Position numbers and translations under genes: made by a program. A stretch of DNA of 64,000 nt from Thiomicrorhabdus sp. 6S3-12. Its GTDB lineage: Bacteria; Pseudomonadota; Gammaproteobacteria; Thiomicrospirales; Thiomicrospiraceae. The notes under the pieces were generated by a model. It made no database searches, was not told the origin of the DNA, and was given only the letters and a program-made list of their open reading frames with translations. The DNA is taken from assembly GCF_017571475.1 (NCBI RefSeq), contig NZ_JAGETW010000001.1, forward strand, positions 558,001-622,000, in the 5' to 3' direction. Positions 1-9,885 of the stretch are shown piece after piece. Each line of letters begins with the position of its first letter. Within the stretch, counting starts at the first letter, position 1.

Positions 1-30
1 AATGTATTTCGCTTTCACCAAGGATAAATC

Positions 31-477
31 ATGAACATCACCATTCAACACGCACAGCGGCAAAACATTGCGCAAATGACCGAACTGCTGCGAATCCTCT
101 TCGCTATCGAAACGGATTTCGAGTTTGCTCCGGAGAAACACCGTTCCGCACTGCAGAAAATTGTCGAACAGCCGGACTGCGGCGCACTGGTCGCACTGGA
201 CGGCGGTGAATTGATCGGAATGTGCACGGCACAGTGGGTCTACTCGACAGCGACAGGACAGAAATCCGCATGGATTGAAGACGTTGTAGTTCACCCTGAA
301 TATCAGGGCAAAGGGGTCGGGACACAGTTAATGAAGGCACTGAAAGAATGGTGCCGGGAAAATGGCTGCAATCGAATGCAACTGGTTTACGATCTGGATA
401 ACCATCCGGCAATCGATTTTTATCGAAACCAGGGATTTGCGAACACTCGACTCGGGGTTTTTACCAAACCGATTTGA
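31..477 (+). CDS. GNAT family N-acetyltransferase
   Basis: A 148-residue protein with the GCN5-related acetyltransferase fold. The acetyl-CoA binding segment is visible near residues 86-100 (VVVHPEYQGKGVGTQLM, the usual V-x-P-x-x-Q/R-G-x-G-x-G/A pattern). It is followed by the C-terminal YDLDNHPAIDFYRNQGF segment typical of beta5-alpha4 in small GNATs. The substrate cannot be told from sequence. It stands alone on the plus strand, converging on the minus-strand methylamine operon. The start is supported by an AGGA-like site about 9 bases upstream. Confidence 0.88.
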   Translation: MNITIQHAQRQNIAQMTELLRILFAIETDFEFAPEKHRSALQKIVEQPDCGALVALDGGELIGMCTAQWVYSTATGQKSAWIEDVVVHPEYQGKGVGTQLMKALKEWCRENGCNRMQLVYDLDNHPAIDFYRNQGFANTRLGVFTKPI

Positions 478-482
478 AATAG

Positions 483-523
483 GCCGAAGCCAAGGTGGTC
501 AATCGCCCACACCATGATTCGGC
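483..523. terminator. Possible stem-loop between convergent genes
   Basis: GCCGAA and TTCGGC arms enclose a second weaker GGTG/CACC pairing, between the convergent acetyltransferase and amidotransferase genes. There is no proper T run on either side, so this is only a weak terminator candidate. Confidence 0.3.
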
Positions 524-549
524 GATCATTCCTCTCCGGCCGTAAAAAC

Positions 550-1242
550 TCAGGCAGAAGCGGTTAAATACTCCAAAAGATCGAACAATACCGGTCTGAC
601 GGCGAGCATTTTGCGATCGGCGTCATCCAACATTTCCGACGGACTCTGCACATAATCCCCTTCGACCATCTGCCCGCCTATTTCATCCACCCATTGCTGA
701 ATTTCTTGAGCCCGAACTTCCGGATGGCACTGCAAGCCGATTATGCGCCTGCCGATCTGAAAGCCCTGATTCTCACAAACCCGGCTGCGCAGCAAACGCA
801 CCGCCCCTGGCGGCAGTTCAAACGTCTCGCCATGCCAGTTGAAAATCTCCATGCTTGGCGGAAATTGAAAAACGTCTGCGGAATTCGAAGTTCGTTCAAC
901 CTGATGCCAGCCGATTTCCGTTTCAGGATTCAGGGTGACACTGGAACCCAGAGCGGTGGCGATCAACTGCCCGCCGAGGCAGATTCCCAGCAACGGGATA
1001 TCCGCCGCAACCACTTCGCGGATATACGCCTTCTCGCTGACCAGCCAAGGGTATTTATCCTCTTCATTAACACTCATGGGGCCGCCGAGCACGATTACCA
1101 GATCGGTCTCGTCCAACGCAGGATAAACGGCACCCTGCTGATAAAGCAGCACTTCATGAATTACCGCCGAGCGTTGCTCAAGCCATAGGCGGATCTGCCC
1201 CAGTCTTTCAAAAGGCGCATGGATTAACACCGCAACATTCAT
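550..1242 (-). CDS. Class I glutamine amidotransferase domain protein
   Basis: Free-standing GATase1 domain of the GMP-synthase-like type, 230 residues. The nucleophile elbow GICLGGQ carries the catalytic Cys, and the LQCHPE motif supplies the His-Glu pair. The start is the internal ATG (MNVAVLIHAP), not the longer frame, because TTTGGAGG lies 9 bases before it. It is the last gene of the methylamine operon, 84 bases after folD. No synthetase partner domain is present. Relatives hydrolyse glutamine or gamma-glutamyl amides; given the context it might act on gamma-glutamyl compounds such as gamma-glutamylmethylamide, which is inference only. Confidence 0.82.
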   Translation of the reverse strand: MNVAVLIHAPFERLGQIRLWLEQRSAVIHEVLLYQQGAVYPALDETDLVIVLGGPMSVNEEDKYPWLVSEKAYIREVVAADIPLLGICLGGQLIATALGSSVTLNPETEIGWHQVERTSNSADVFQFPPSMEIFNWHGETFELPPGAVRLLRSRVCENQGFQIGRRIIGLQCHPEVRAQEIQQWVDEIGGQMVEGDYVQSPSEMLDDADRKMLAVRPVLFDLLEYLTASA

Positions 1243-1326
1243 CAATTTAAACCTCCAAAGCAAAAAAGCCATGTGTCTTAGCGATCAACATGGCAAAACG
1301 AAGTGAGTGAGTCAACAAAAATAATA

Positions 1327-2196
1327 TTAAGTAGAAAAATACGGGCTCTGCTGATGCCTTTCACAGGCAAGCAGCGTATTTTCCAACAGCGTTGCAATGG
1401 TCATAGGGCCGACGCCACCGGGAACCGGCGTGACGTAATCGGCGATATCGATCGCGCCCTTATCGACATCCCCGGTCAGAGTGCCGTCTTGCAGACGGTT
1501 GATACCGACATCAAGCACGATGCAGCCCGGCTTGAGCCATTCCGCCGGAATGAAATTCGGCTTTCCGACCGCCACGACAAGAATATCCGCCATCGAAACA
1601 TGCGTTTGCAGATCGTCGGTGAAACGGTGACAGACTGTGGTGGTCGCCCCCGCCAAAAGCAGTTCCAGCGACATAGGTCGACCGACAATATTCGACGCCC
1701 CGACAATTACGGCATGCTTGCCCTTGGCCGATAAACCGTAATGCTTTAACAGCGTCATACAGCCGTATGGTGTACAAGGGCGCAAAGTCGGCATCCGTAC
1801 CGTCAAACGCCCGACATTGTAGGGATGAAAACCGTCAACATCCTTATCCGGATGAATCGCTTCAATCACCGTTTCGGCTTCGATATGCGCCGGTAGAGGC
1901 AGTTGCACCAGAATTCCGTCAATCGAACGGTCTTCGTTCAACTCTTTGATCAAGGCCAGCAGCTCTCCCTGCGTCGTGGTTTCCGCCCAGTGCCAAGACT
2001 TGGAAACGAACCCGACTTCCTCGCAGGCGCGCTTCTTGTTATTGACGTACACCGAAGACGCCGGGTCGTCGCCGATCAGAATCACCGCCAGACCCGGTGC
2101 ACGAAGTCCTTGCGACAAACGCTCGTCCACCTGGGTTTTGATTTTCTGCCGGACGGCCTTAGAGACCGCCTTGCCATCAATGATTTGCGCACTCAT
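1327..2196 (-). CDS. folD: Methylenetetrahydrofolate dehydrogenase / methenyltetrahydrofolate cyclohydrolase FolD
   Basis: Bifunctional cytosolic enzyme converting 5,10-methylene-THF to 10-formyl-THF with NAD(P)+. 289 residues, close to the usual 285-300. The YVNNKK segment contains the catalytic Tyr and Lys of the family. The [11 protein letters not shown] segment is the dinucleotide-binding signature, and [10 protein letters not shown] is the conserved C-terminal motif. It lies 6 bases after mgsC in the methylamine operon. Its job here follows from context: it oxidises the methylene-THF released by N-methylglutamate dehydrogenase, and PurU at the head of the same operon finishes the path to formate. 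Whether this is the genome's only folD cannot be seen. Confidence 0.96.
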   Translation of the reverse strand: MSAQIIDGKAVSKAVRQKIKTQVDERLSQGLRAPGLAVILIGDDPASSVYVNNKKRACEEVGFVSKSWHWAETTTQGELLALIKELNEDRSIDGILVQLPLPAHIEAETVIEAIHPDKDVDGFHPYNVGRLTVRMPTLRPCTPYGCMTLLKHYGLSAKGKHAVIVGASNIVGRPMSLELLLAGATTTVCHRFTDDLQTHVSMADILVVAVGKPNFIPAEWLKPGCIVLDVGINRLQDGTLTGDVDKGAIDIADYVTPVPGGVGPMTIATLLENTLLACERHQQSPYFST

Positions 2197-2202
2197 GCCG
2201 GC

Positions 2203-3522
2203 TTAGAACTCCTTGCCCGGAATCCAGTTGGTTCCGGCCAGAGGAACGCCGGCCATTGCCGCCGCTTCCACATTCAAAGCAACCAGATCTTCCGGCTCCA
2301 GATTATGCAGATGCGATTTCCCGCAGGCACGCGCCAGCGTTTGCGCTTCCAGCGTCAGTACATTCAGGTAATTCGCCAGACGACGACCGGCATCGACCGG
2401 ATCCAAGCGCGATGCCAGCTCCTGATCCTGAGTAGAAATCCCTGCCGGACACTTACCTTCATGGTAATCGTCATAGAACCCGGCGGCCGAACCGATCTTC
2501 TGATACTCTTCATCCCATTTCGGATGGTTACAGCCCAATGCCACCAATGCCGCCGTTCCGATCGCCACCGCATCGGCACCCAGCGCCATACATTTAGCGA
2601 CATCAGCTCCGCTGCGGATACCGCCGGAAACAATCAGCTGAACCTTGCGGTGCATGCCCATTTCCTGCAACGCACGAACCGCCTGCGGAATCGCCGCCAT
2701 GGTCGGAATCCCGACGTGTTCGATAAAGACGTCCTGTGTCGCCGCCGTACCGCCCTGCATACCGTCTACGACGATGACATCGGCACCGGCTTTCACCGCC
2801 AGTTTGACATCGTAATAGGTTCGCGTCGCACCGACCTTGATATAGATCGGCACTTGCCAATCGGTAATCTCGCGCAGTTCCTGAATTTTGATCGCCAGAT
2901 CATCCGGGCCGGTCCAGTCGGGGTGACGGCAGGCACTACGCTGGTCGATTCCCTTCGGCAGGGTTCGCATCTGCGCCACACGGTCGGTGATTTTCTGTCC
3001 CAGCAGCATTCCTCCGCCGCCCGGTTTGGCACCTTGCCCCAACACCACTTCGATGGCATCGGCTTTACGCAGATCGTCCGGGTTCATGCCGTAACGCGAA
3101 GGCAGATACTGGTAGACCAGCGTTTTCGAGTTCTGACGCTCTTCCGGCGTCATTCCGCCGTCACCGGTGGTGGTTGAGGTGCCGGCAATATTGGCGCCGC
3201 GCCCCAAAGCTTCTTTGGCATTGGCCGAAAGCGCACCGAAACTCATCCCGGCGATCGTGACCACCGTATCCAGCTTGATCGGTTTTTTCGCGAAACGGGT
3301 TCCCAGCGTCACGTCCGTCCCGCATTTTTCGCGATACCCTTCCAGAGGGTAACGGGACATACTCGCGCCCAAGAAAAGCAGATCGTCGAAATGCGGCACT
3401 TTACGTTTGGCCCCGAAACCGCGGATATCATAAATCCCGGTATCCGCTGCACGTTGAATTTCATGAATCACATCGCGACTAAATGTAGCCGACTCGATTA
3501 ATCCTGGTTTTTCCATTGTCAT
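2203..3522 (-). CDS. mgsC: N-methylglutamate synthase large subunit (glutamate synthase FMN domain, GlxD/MgsC type)
   Basis: 439 residues matching the FMN-binding synthase domain of glutamate synthase. GMSFGALSANAKEALGRGA marks the start of the barrel, with GTSTTTGDGG, GQGAKPGGGG and the late VSGGIRSGADVAKCMALGADAV phosphate-binding segment following. The start is at MTMEKPG, which has AAGGAG 6 bases upstream; the open frame continues far upstream but overlaps mgsB. In the N-methylglutamate pathway this subunit carries out the transfer that turns gamma-glutamylmethylamide into N-methylglutamate. It follows mgsB by about 30 bases, in the order A-B-C known for mgs/glx clusters. The alternative names glxD or GltB-like domain refer to the same family. 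Confidence 0.9.
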   Translation of the reverse strand: MTMEKPGLIESATFSRDVIHEIQRAADTGIYDIRGFGAKRKVPHFDDLLFLGASMSRYPLEGYREKCGTDVTLGTRFAKKPIKLDTVVTIAGMSFGALSANAKEALGRGANIAGTSTTTGDGGMTPEERQNSKTLVYQYLPSRYGMNPDDLRKADAIEVVLGQGAKPGGGGMLLGQKITDRVAQMRTLPKGIDQRSACRHPDWTGPDDLAIKIQELREITDWQVPIYIKVGATRTYYDVKLAVKAGADVIVVDGMQGGTAATQDVFIEHVGIPTMAAIPQAVRALQEMGMHRKVQLIVSGGIRSGADVAKCMALGADAVAIGTAALVALGCNHPKWDEEYQKIGSAAGFYDDYHEGKCPAGISTQDQELASRLDPVDAGRRLANYLNVLTLEAQTLARACGKSHLHNLEPEDLVALNVEAAAMAGVPLAGTNWIPGKEF

Positions 3523-3553
3523 AACAGACTCCTTAATTCTTGATCGGCTAAAT

Positions 3554-4231
3554 TTAGTAAGCGGACGTATTGTCGACTTTAAAGTTGTACAGCTGTCTTC
3601 CGGAGCCGTAGCGGGTAAAGTCTTCAGGGTTATCGTCACAGCCTGCTTCTTTGAGCAAAGCGGACAACTCCTCAAGGTGCTCCGCGCGCATCTCCTTCTC
3701 GATACAGTCTGCGCCAAGAGATTCCACCTTGCCTTTGACGTACAGATGAGCTTCATACAGAGAGTCTCCCAAAGCTTCACCGGCATCACCGCAAACGACC
3801 AGACAGCCGGATTGCCCCATAAACGCACTCATGTGACCGACCGACCCTTTAACGACGATATTGACGCCTTTCATCGAAATACCGCAGCGCGCCGCGGCAT
3901 CGCCATCCACAACCAGCAATCCGCCGTGCGCCGTTGCCGCCGCCGACTGACTGGCATTTCCTTTGACATGCACCTTGCCGGACATCATGTTTTCGGCCAC
4001 CCCTTGACCGGCGTTGCCGTTGACAATGATTTCCGCCTCTTTATTCATTCCGGCGCAGTAATAACCGGCATGTCCGTTCAGGGTGATCTTGACCGGATGA
4101 TCCATTCCTACCGCAAGGTTGTGGTCGCCGCTGATGCCGTTAATCTCGACTTCCGCCTGCTTATCCTTAGGTAAATCGTGCAAAGCCTGATTCACCTCAC
4201 GGACCGTTTGTGTTTTTAAATCAAATTTCAT
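3554..4231 (-). CDS. mgsB: N-methylglutamate synthase subunit, GltB C-terminal (GXGXG) domain (GlxC/MgsB type)
   Basis: 225-residue protein equivalent to the C-terminal right-handed beta-helix domain of glutamate synthase. It has repeated hydrophobic-glycine strands such as ITLNGHAGYYCAGMNKEAEIIVNGNAGQG, KVHVKGNASQSAA and VVDGDAAARCGISMKG. In ordinary GltB this domain is fused; here it is a separate subunit between the amidotransferase-like MgsA and the FMN-domain MgsC, as in known N-methylglutamate synthase operons. The role is structural and inter-domain rather than catalytic. Confidence 0.88.
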   Translation of the reverse strand: MKFDLKTQTVREVNQALHDLPKDKQAEVEINGISGDHNLAVGMDHPVKITLNGHAGYYCAGMNKEAEIIVNGNAGQGVAENMMSGKVHVKGNASQSAAATAHGGLLVVDGDAAARCGISMKGVNIVVKGSVGHMSAFMGQSGCLVVCGDAGEALGDSLYEAHLYVKGKVESLGADCIEKEMRAEHLEELSALLKEAGCDDNPEDFTRYGSGRQLYNFKVDNTSAY

Positions 4232-4269
4232 GGCAAATCCTTTCTATTTCGCTGCTCTGTCTTTCACAA

Positions 4270-5169
4270 TTAACCTTTACCCCAGAAATAAACTTTTCCC
4301 GGATCCGGTTCCCACAACTTGGCATTTTCAATGCCCGGCAGGGTTGACAGAGCGTGGTATTCGGAGGCCATGGCGACATAGTCTTCGGTCTCCGCCATAA
4401 CCGCCGGCTTACAGGCGATCGGATCGCGCACGACCGCAAAGCCATCTTTGGTTCCCACCGTAAAAGTAAAGAAGCCGTCAAGATCTTCAATCGCGCCTTC
4501 CAAAGCTTCCTGAACGCTGGCTCCCTGACGCAGACGCCAGGTCAGGTAACCGGCCGCCACTTCGGAATCGTTTTCCGTCTCGAACTGAATCCCTTCTTTC
4601 TGAAGTTCTTCACGCAAACGGTTATGATTGGAAAGCGAACCGTTATGCACCAGACACAGATCCATTCCGGTCGAGAATGGGTGCGATCCTTCCATAGTGA
4701 CGCCGCTTTCAGTCGCCATACGGGTGTGACCGACAATATGTGAACCTTTCATTCCGGACAGCGTAAAACGCTCGGCAATCTGTTCGGGCAAACCGACCTC
4801 TTTAAGGATTTCGATGGATCGCCCGACGCTCATAATGCGAATGCTCGGATCAAACTCCGCGATGGTTGCGCGAACCGGAGTCTCGTCCGCTTTAAGTTTA
4901 AGCACTGCCGCATTGGCGTTATGCATGACCGAAACATCCGTCTTGAACGCTTCTTCCAGCTTCTCGGCCAGAATATGCCAAGGGTAATGCTCATCTTCAT
5001 GCTGAAGCGTCAGCTTGATCATGTCCTCGGAAACTTCATCGCCGTAGATAGCAAAGCCGGCACTGTCCGGACCGCGTCCGGTCATAGCGATCAGCATCGG
5101 TTCGAAAAGTTTCCCGAGCTGACTCTCCAGTGCGCTATTTTTTAAATACAACCCTACAATTCCACACAT
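4270..5169 (-). CDS. mgsA: N-methylglutamate synthase, class II amidotransferase subunit (GlxB/MgsA type)
   Basis: 299 residues with an N-terminal-nucleophile class II amidotransferase domain. The start MCGIVGLY exposes Cys2 after removal of Met. HTRMATES and LVHNGSLSNHNRLREEL are the substrate-binding loops, and NDSEVAAGYL is the following motif. In a normal glutamate synthase this domain releases ammonia from glutamine. In the N-methylglutamate synthase it is thought to release methylamine from gamma-glutamylmethylamide made by the preceding gene, gmaS. It starts 12 bases after gmaS and is followed by mgsB and mgsC. Confidence 0.88.
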   Translation of the reverse strand: MCGIVGLYLKNSALESQLGKLFEPMLIAMTGRGPDSAGFAIYGDEVSEDMIKLTLQHEDEHYPWHILAEKLEEAFKTDVSVMHNANAAVLKLKADETPVRATIAEFDPSIRIMSVGRSIEILKEVGLPEQIAERFTLSGMKGSHIVGHTRMATESGVTMEGSHPFSTGMDLCLVHNGSLSNHNRLREELQKEGIQFETENDSEVAAGYLTWRLRQGASVQEALEGAIEDLDGFFTFTVGTKDGFAVVRDPIACKPAVMAETEDYVAMASEYHALSTLPGIENAKLWEPDPGKVYFWGKG

Positions 5170-5181
5170 GAGCCTTCTCCT

Positions 5182-6516
5182 TTAAAAATACTCTGCATAT
5201 CGGTTTAACTCCCAATCAGACACGTGACGCTGGTACTCGACCCACTCCATGCGTTTGATATCGATAAACTCTTTCAAAAAATTACTGCCAAACTGCTCTT
5301 CAAACAGCGGATCTTTTTCCAATTCGTCCAGTGCTTCCGACAGTGACTGCGGCAAGGTATCGATGCCTCGCGCCTTGATCTCTTCAAGCGACAGACCGTA
5401 ATGGTTAATATTGTGCGGCTCGCCCGGATCCAGTTTGTTGGCCACGCCGTCCAGACCGGCGGCAATAATCGCAGCGGTCACCAGATAAGGGTTCGAGCCG
5501 GTATCCGGCAGACGGAACTCCAAACGCCCGTAAGGAATACGGATCATCGCCGAACGGTTGTTATCCCCGTAGCTGATAAACGCCGGCGCCCAGGTGGCTC
5601 CGGACAGAGAGCGTCCGACCACCAGACGCTTGTACGAATTCACGGTCGGCGCAGCAAAGGCGCACAAGGCTTTGGCGTGATGCATCAGGCCGCCGAGGAA
5701 GTGATAGGCCAACTCCGACAATCCCAGATTGTTGCTGTCGGATTCATCTTTGAACAGGTTATTTCCGGCATCGTCGGTAATCGACAAATGGAAGTGAAAA
5801 CCGTTGCCGGTACGATTAGCGTTCGGCTTCGGCATAAACGAACAGATCATGCCCATCTCGTTGGCAATCTCGCTTCCGGCCATGCGCACAAAGGTAATGC
5901 GGTCCGCCGAGGTCTTGGCATCCGAATAGGTATAGTTGATTTCAAACTGTCCGTTGGCATCTTCATGGTCGATCTGATAGACATCAAAGCCGACCTGCTG
6001 CAAAGAATCGACAAACTTTTCCAGAAACGCTCTCGAGCGCGACAGGCCCTTATAGTCGTAACACGGCTTGTCCAGAGTATCGCTCTTATCATGCGGAACC
6101 AGATGACCTTTTTCATCGCGACGCAGCAGACTGAATTCCGGCTCAATTCCGGTATTAAGCGTCCAGCCTTTCTCGGATAAGCGCTCGATCTGTTTCAGCA
6201 TAATATGACGGGTGTCGTATTCATAAGGCGCCTCATTGACATAGCCGGTACAAGCGACGCGGGCATAACCGGGTTGCCAGGGAATAATGCTTAAGGTACT
6301 CAAATCGGCTTTGGCCATATAATCCGCATCATGCGGTTCCATCCCCATGCCCCAGACGGCAAATCCGGCAAATCCGGCACCGTCTTCAACAATGGATTCC
6401 AGACAGCTTGCAGGTACCGATTTGGTCTTTGCGACCCCGTGAATATCAACAAACTGCGCCAGAATGAATTTGATCTGGTTCTCTTCGAGAAATTTCTTAG
6501 CTTCTTCAATCGTCAT
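5182..6516 (-). CDS. gmaS: Glutamine synthetase family protein, probable gamma-glutamylmethylamide synthetase
   Basis: 444 residues of the glutamine synthetase fold: an N-terminal beta-grasp region, then the catalytic barrel with [18 protein letters not shown], the ATP-binding [17 protein letters not shown] and the late [12 protein letters not shown] segment. In this position, between sarcosine-oxidase-like and glutamate-synthase-like subunits, the family member is gamma-glutamylmethylamide synthetase, which ligates methylamine to glutamate with ATP. It overlaps mgdD by 11 bases, indicating translational coupling. Assimilatory GlnA is longer (about 470) and usually sits beside ntrBC. The assignment rests on context plus family, not on a diagnostic residue. 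Confidence 0.88.
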   Translation of the reverse strand: MTIEEAKKFLEENQIKFILAQFVDIHGVAKTKSVPASCLESIVEDGAGFAGFAVWGMGMEPHDADYMAKADLSTLSIIPWQPGYARVACTGYVNEAPYEYDTRHIMLKQIERLSEKGWTLNTGIEPEFSLLRRDEKGHLVPHDKSDTLDKPCYDYKGLSRSRAFLEKFVDSLQQVGFDVYQIDHEDANGQFEINYTYSDAKTSADRITFVRMAGSEIANEMGMICSFMPKPNANRTGNGFHFHLSITDDAGNNLFKDESDSNNLGLSELAYHFLGGLMHHAKALCAFAAPTVNSYKRLVVGRSLSGATWAPAFISYGDNNRSAMIRIPYGRLEFRLPDTGSNPYLVTAAIIAAGLDGVANKLDPGEPHNINHYGLSLEEIKARGIDTLPQSLSEALDELEKDPLFEEQFGSNFLKEFIDIKRMEWVEYQRHVSDWELNRYAEYF

Positions 6517-7003
6517 TTTCGAGCTCCGTTTTTAGAAAAGGCGACTTTTCTATTTGCTTAATTAAAGTTTCCTGAAAGTAGTGCCCATAGGTTGGGTCAC
6601 ATCCTAAAATGAGCGGTTTATCGGATTCTGGAATCAGTAACCAGGCCGATATACCGGCAATCGATACCATCAGGAAATCCCCCGGCCGACATTGACGAAA
6701 GTCGTAAATACAGACTTCAGACAGCAACGCTTTCCAGTTTCCCGACAATTCAAACGCAGCATCTCCTCTTGGAAATGCATATTGATTTTTTTCCTCCGCG
6801 AGCTCTACGGAAGGTTCTACACTGAGATACAGTTCGTCAGTGCCCAGCTTGGCGACAAATTGCCCCTCGCCCAGCGATTGATACTGGAAAATCTCCAGCG
6901 ATTCCGCGCCGAACGATGCCAGAATTTCATTCAGACCTTCTCCGCGAAGATGCAGTAAATTCGCCAGGCTCTTCAGCGCCAGTTGTACAGTTGGATTTGT
7001 CAT
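6506..7003 (-). CDS. mgdD: N-methylglutamate dehydrogenase gamma-type subunit (SoxG-like)
   Basis: 165-residue SoxG-family subunit. The ending is typical for the family, with [28 protein letters not shown]. Its start codon overlaps the stop of mgdC (ATGA), and its end overlaps gmaS by 11 bases, so the three are translated together. In heterotetrameric sarcosine oxidase the gamma subunit is structural and contacts the folate-binding part of the alpha subunit. By analogy this is the small structural subunit of N-methylglutamate dehydrogenase. Confidence 0.82.
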   Translation of the reverse strand: MTNPTVQLALKSLANLLHLRGEGLNEILASFGAESLEIFQYQSLGEGQFVAKLGTDELYLSVEPSVELAEEKNQYAFPRGDAAFELSGNWKALLSEVCIYDFRQCRPGDFLMVSIAGISAWLLIPESDKPLILGCDPTYGHYFQETLIKQIEKSPFLKTELENDD

Positions 7004-9885
7004 GCCGCCTCTCCTTCATTCGATTCATCCGGCTTCTGCAGCAATCCCTGCGGATCGTAAAACGGGGTCTTGATGACCTTGGCATCGACAAAACGACCGT
7101 CGGTCAATTTGATTTTCAACACCTGATTCTCTTCCGAAAAAGCCGTCTCGACCATTGCCAGACCGATCACCTTGTTCAAGGTTGCACTGCGGCCGATACT
7201 GGTGACTCGACCGATCATTGCGCCGTTTTCAATCAGCAGATTCGATTCGAGCGGCATATCCTTATGCGCCTTCGAGAGCAGTTCGAAACCGACCAGAGTC
7301 CGGTTCTGCAATGTTTTCAGCTTCATCAGGCTCGGCTTGCCGAGGAAATACGGTTTTTTGAGATGTACCGACCACGGCATATTCGCTTCGAACGGGTTGG
7401 TCAGACCGTCGGTATCCTGGCCGACGATAATGTGCCCCTTCTCCAGACGCAGCAGACGCTGTGCTTCCACGCCGAACGGCTTGATACCGTATTCGCTGCC
7501 GACCTCCATGATCGACGCCCAGATTTTCAGAGCCGACTGCGAATCGGTATGAATCTCATAACCCAGTTCGCCGACAAACCCGACGCGGATCAAGGTCGCC
7601 TCAACACCGCACACCTGCGCACGGCGCATCGCCAGATACGGAAAAGCGTCGTTTGACAAATCCAGATCCGTCAGCTGAGCCAGAATTTTGCGACTGTTCG
7701 GCCCGGCAAGGTTCATGGCGCCGATTTGCCCGGTACGATTAAGCACGGTCACTTTCAAGCCCCATTCGATAACCTTCTTCTGAATCAGGCGATAGGCCGA
7801 ATCGGAAGTGGACGTCGTGGTAGTGACATAGAAATGCTCTTCGGAATAGCGCACGGCGACACCGTCGTCGATCACGACACCGGTCTCGTCGACCATCAGC
7901 GCATAGCGGCTGGCGCCGACATTCATATTCGACATACGCATGGTGTACAGCCGATCCATCAACTCACCGGCATCGCGCCCGAATACTTCAAGCTTGCCGA
8001 GCGTGGACACATCGATCAGCCCGACGGAATTTCTTACTGCCGACACCTCTTCGGCAATCGAAGCCTCCCGTGTCTCGGCCGTCGGATAATATTCCGGTCG
8101 CAACCAGCTTCCCGCTTCCATGAAGCAGGCATTGCGCTGCTGATGAAAAGAGTGCAGCGGCGTCAAACGCTCCGGACGGAAACGCATTCCCGCCAGATGC
8201 GAAACCGGCGTCGGGTGAAACATCGGTCTGGCCGTGGTCGAGCCGGTCTGATCAATGGTTTTGCCGGTCAGTTTCGCCAGAATGCGGATACCGTTCATAT
8301 TGCTGTGTTTGCCCTGACTCGGCCCCATGCCGATGGTCGAGAAGCGTTTCATCAGTTCGATATTGTCAAACCCCTGAGCGATGGCGCCTTTCAGATCTTT
8401 GATCTGAATATCCTCATCGAAGTCGACAAACTCTTTGCCTTTCGGATGCGGCCAGATCGGATAAGGATCGGAATGCGCGGACTTGGCGGTATAATCGACA
8501 GGAGCCAGCGCCTCCTTGCCCAACACTGTCTGCGCCGCCGCCGTTCCGGCCTGCTCACCGTCTTTGATGCGGTCCTCAATCTCGAATACGCCGTTAATGC
8601 GTCCGCAGGCAAAAACGCCCTCGGGCAATTCAACCGGGAGCAGCTGCTCAAGCGTATAGTTGTAGCCGAACTTGGCTCCCGCCTGATAAAGCGGCGCTCC
8701 GGCAGGCGCCCAACCGACGCTCATCAGCAAGCCGTCACACGACAGATGATGCTGTAAACGACCGACCTCGAAAGTAACGCCCTGCAGCTGTTTGCGCCCT
8801 GTCGCTTCGACAAGCACGGCATTCTCGAATACCGGAATCCCTGCACTCTTGGCTTGAACAACCGATTCGCCAGCGGTTTTTCCGGTATCCAGAATCGCTT
8901 TCACAACCAGACCGTTTTTATGCAGATCCAGTGCGGCACGATACCCCTCCGGGTTGGCCGTCAGAATGACTGCCTCTTTACAGGGCGCCACCGCATAACG
9001 CGCCATTAAGCGCTGTGCTGCCGAGGCGTTCATCACCCCCGGCAGGTCGTTATTGCGAAACACCGCCGGCTGTTCGAACACGCCGCTGGCGACGACAACC
9101 GCTTGTGCCGACAACTTAATCAGCCCGTCCGGCGTGTTGATCCCCAACCAATGATCGCCGTAATAGCCGGCCACATAGGACGAGGTAATGACCTGAATGT
9201 TCGGCATGGACTCAACGGTTTCTTTCAAATACTTACGGTTGAGTTGCTGGCTATCCTCATTCACATACTGATAATCGAGTGAACCGCCGATATACGGATT
9301 TTCGTCGATCAGACAGACATCCACGCCCTGTTTGGCTGCCGCGATCGCCGCCGCCATTCCCGAAGGACCGGCTCCGATCACCACAACATCGCAATGCAGG
9401 TAGCGTTTTGGTTTACGCTCTTCGCTCCAATCGGTATTCACCTTGCCCAGACCGGCCATCTCCCGAATCAGTCGCTCCCACTTCGGGAACAGAAACTTCG
9501 GCGAATAAAACGCACGGTAATAAAATCCGACCGGCAGGAATTTACCGATCCACTCGACCAGCGCACCTTTGTCACTTGCCAGAGAGCCGAATGTATTGAC
9601 CGCGGTCAGCGACATGCCGTCTTCGGCCTGCACGACATCGGCACGGACATTCGGACGATCCTCAGCCTGCAATAGCGCATTGATGTCGTGGTTCGCAAAA
9701 CTTAACAGTCCTCGGCGACGGTGATATTTAAAGCTGCGACCGACGACCTTGCGCCCTTGAGCCCAAAGTGCACTGCTGATGACATCTCCCTTAAAGCCGG
9801 AAACCGTTTGCCCTTCAAACGTGAATGAAACACTGGATTTACGGTCGATCCACTCCAATGGCTGCGGTGCAAGTCTAAGCTTCAT
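7000..9885 (-). CDS. mgdC: N-methylglutamate dehydrogenase alpha subunit (SoxA-like)
   Basis: Very large subunit, 961 residues from the chosen start. Domains in order: an N-terminal ferredoxin-like fold (about residues 8-95, including GDVISSALWAQG and SFKYHRRRGLLSF); a pyridine-nucleotide-disulfide oxidoreductase region (about 160-470) with VVVIGAGPSGMAAAIAAAKQG; and a C-terminal aminomethyltransferase-like THF-binding domain (about 590-955) with VGFVGELGYEIH. The start MKLRLAPQP was chosen because AGAGGG lies 7 bases before it; the longer frame has no such site. It overlaps mgdB by 11 bases. It transfers the C1 unit released from N-methylglutamate to tetrahydrofolate. Confidence 0.92.
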   Translation of the reverse strand: MKLRLAPQPLEWIDRKSSVSFTFEGQTVSGFKGDVISSALWAQGRKVVGRSFKYHRRRGLLSFANHDINALLQAEDRPNVRADVVQAEDGMSLTAVNTFGSLASDKGALVEWIGKFLPVGFYYRAFYSPKFLFPKWERLIREMAGLGKVNTDWSEERKPKRYLHCDVVVIGAGPSGMAAAIAAAKQGVDVCLIDENPYIGGSLDYQYVNEDSQQLNRKYLKETVESMPNIQVITSSYVAGYYGDHWLGINTPDGLIKLSAQAVVVASGVFEQPAVFRNNDLPGVMNASAAQRLMARYAVAPCKEAVILTANPEGYRAALDLHKNGLVVKAILDTGKTAGESVVQAKSAGIPVFENAVLVEATGRKQLQGVTFEVGRLQHHLSCDGLLMSVGWAPAGAPLYQAGAKFGYNYTLEQLLPVELPEGVFACGRINGVFEIEDRIKDGEQAGTAAAQTVLGKEALAPVDYTAKSAHSDPYPIWPHPKGKEFVDFDEDIQIKDLKGAIAQGFDNIELMKRFSTIGMGPSQGKHSNMNGIRILAKLTGKTIDQTGSTTARPMFHPTPVSHLAGMRFRPERLTPLHSFHQQRNACFMEAGSWLRPEYYPTAETREASIAEEVSAVRNSVGLIDVSTLGKLEVFGRDAGELMDRLYTMRMSNMNVGASRYALMVDETGVVIDDGVAVRYSEEHFYVTTTTSTSDSAYRLIQKKVIEWGLKVTVLNRTGQIGAMNLAGPNSRKILAQLTDLDLSNDAFPYLAMRRAQVCGVEATLIRVGFVGELGYEIHTDSQSALKIWASIMEVGSEYGIKPFGVEAQRLLRLEKGHIIVGQDTDGLTNPFEANMPWSVHLKKPYFLGKPSLMKLKTLQNRTLVGFELLSKAHKDMPLESNLLIENGAMIGRVTSIGRSATLNKVIGLAMVETAFSEENQVLKIKLTDGRFVDAKVIKTPFYDPQGLLQKPDESNEGEAA

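Noticed and set aside
694-1188. Long plus-strand frame opposite the amidotransferase
   Set aside because: A shadow frame without ribosome site or family features. Similar long plus-strand frames across the methylamine operon (for example 1903-3177 and 7726-8757) were dropped for the same reason.
5182-6516. Calling gmaS an assimilatory glutamine synthetase
   Set aside because: Its operon position between sarcosine-oxidase-like and glutamate-synthase-like subunits fits gamma-glutamylmethylamide synthetase better, and no ntrBC is adjacent.
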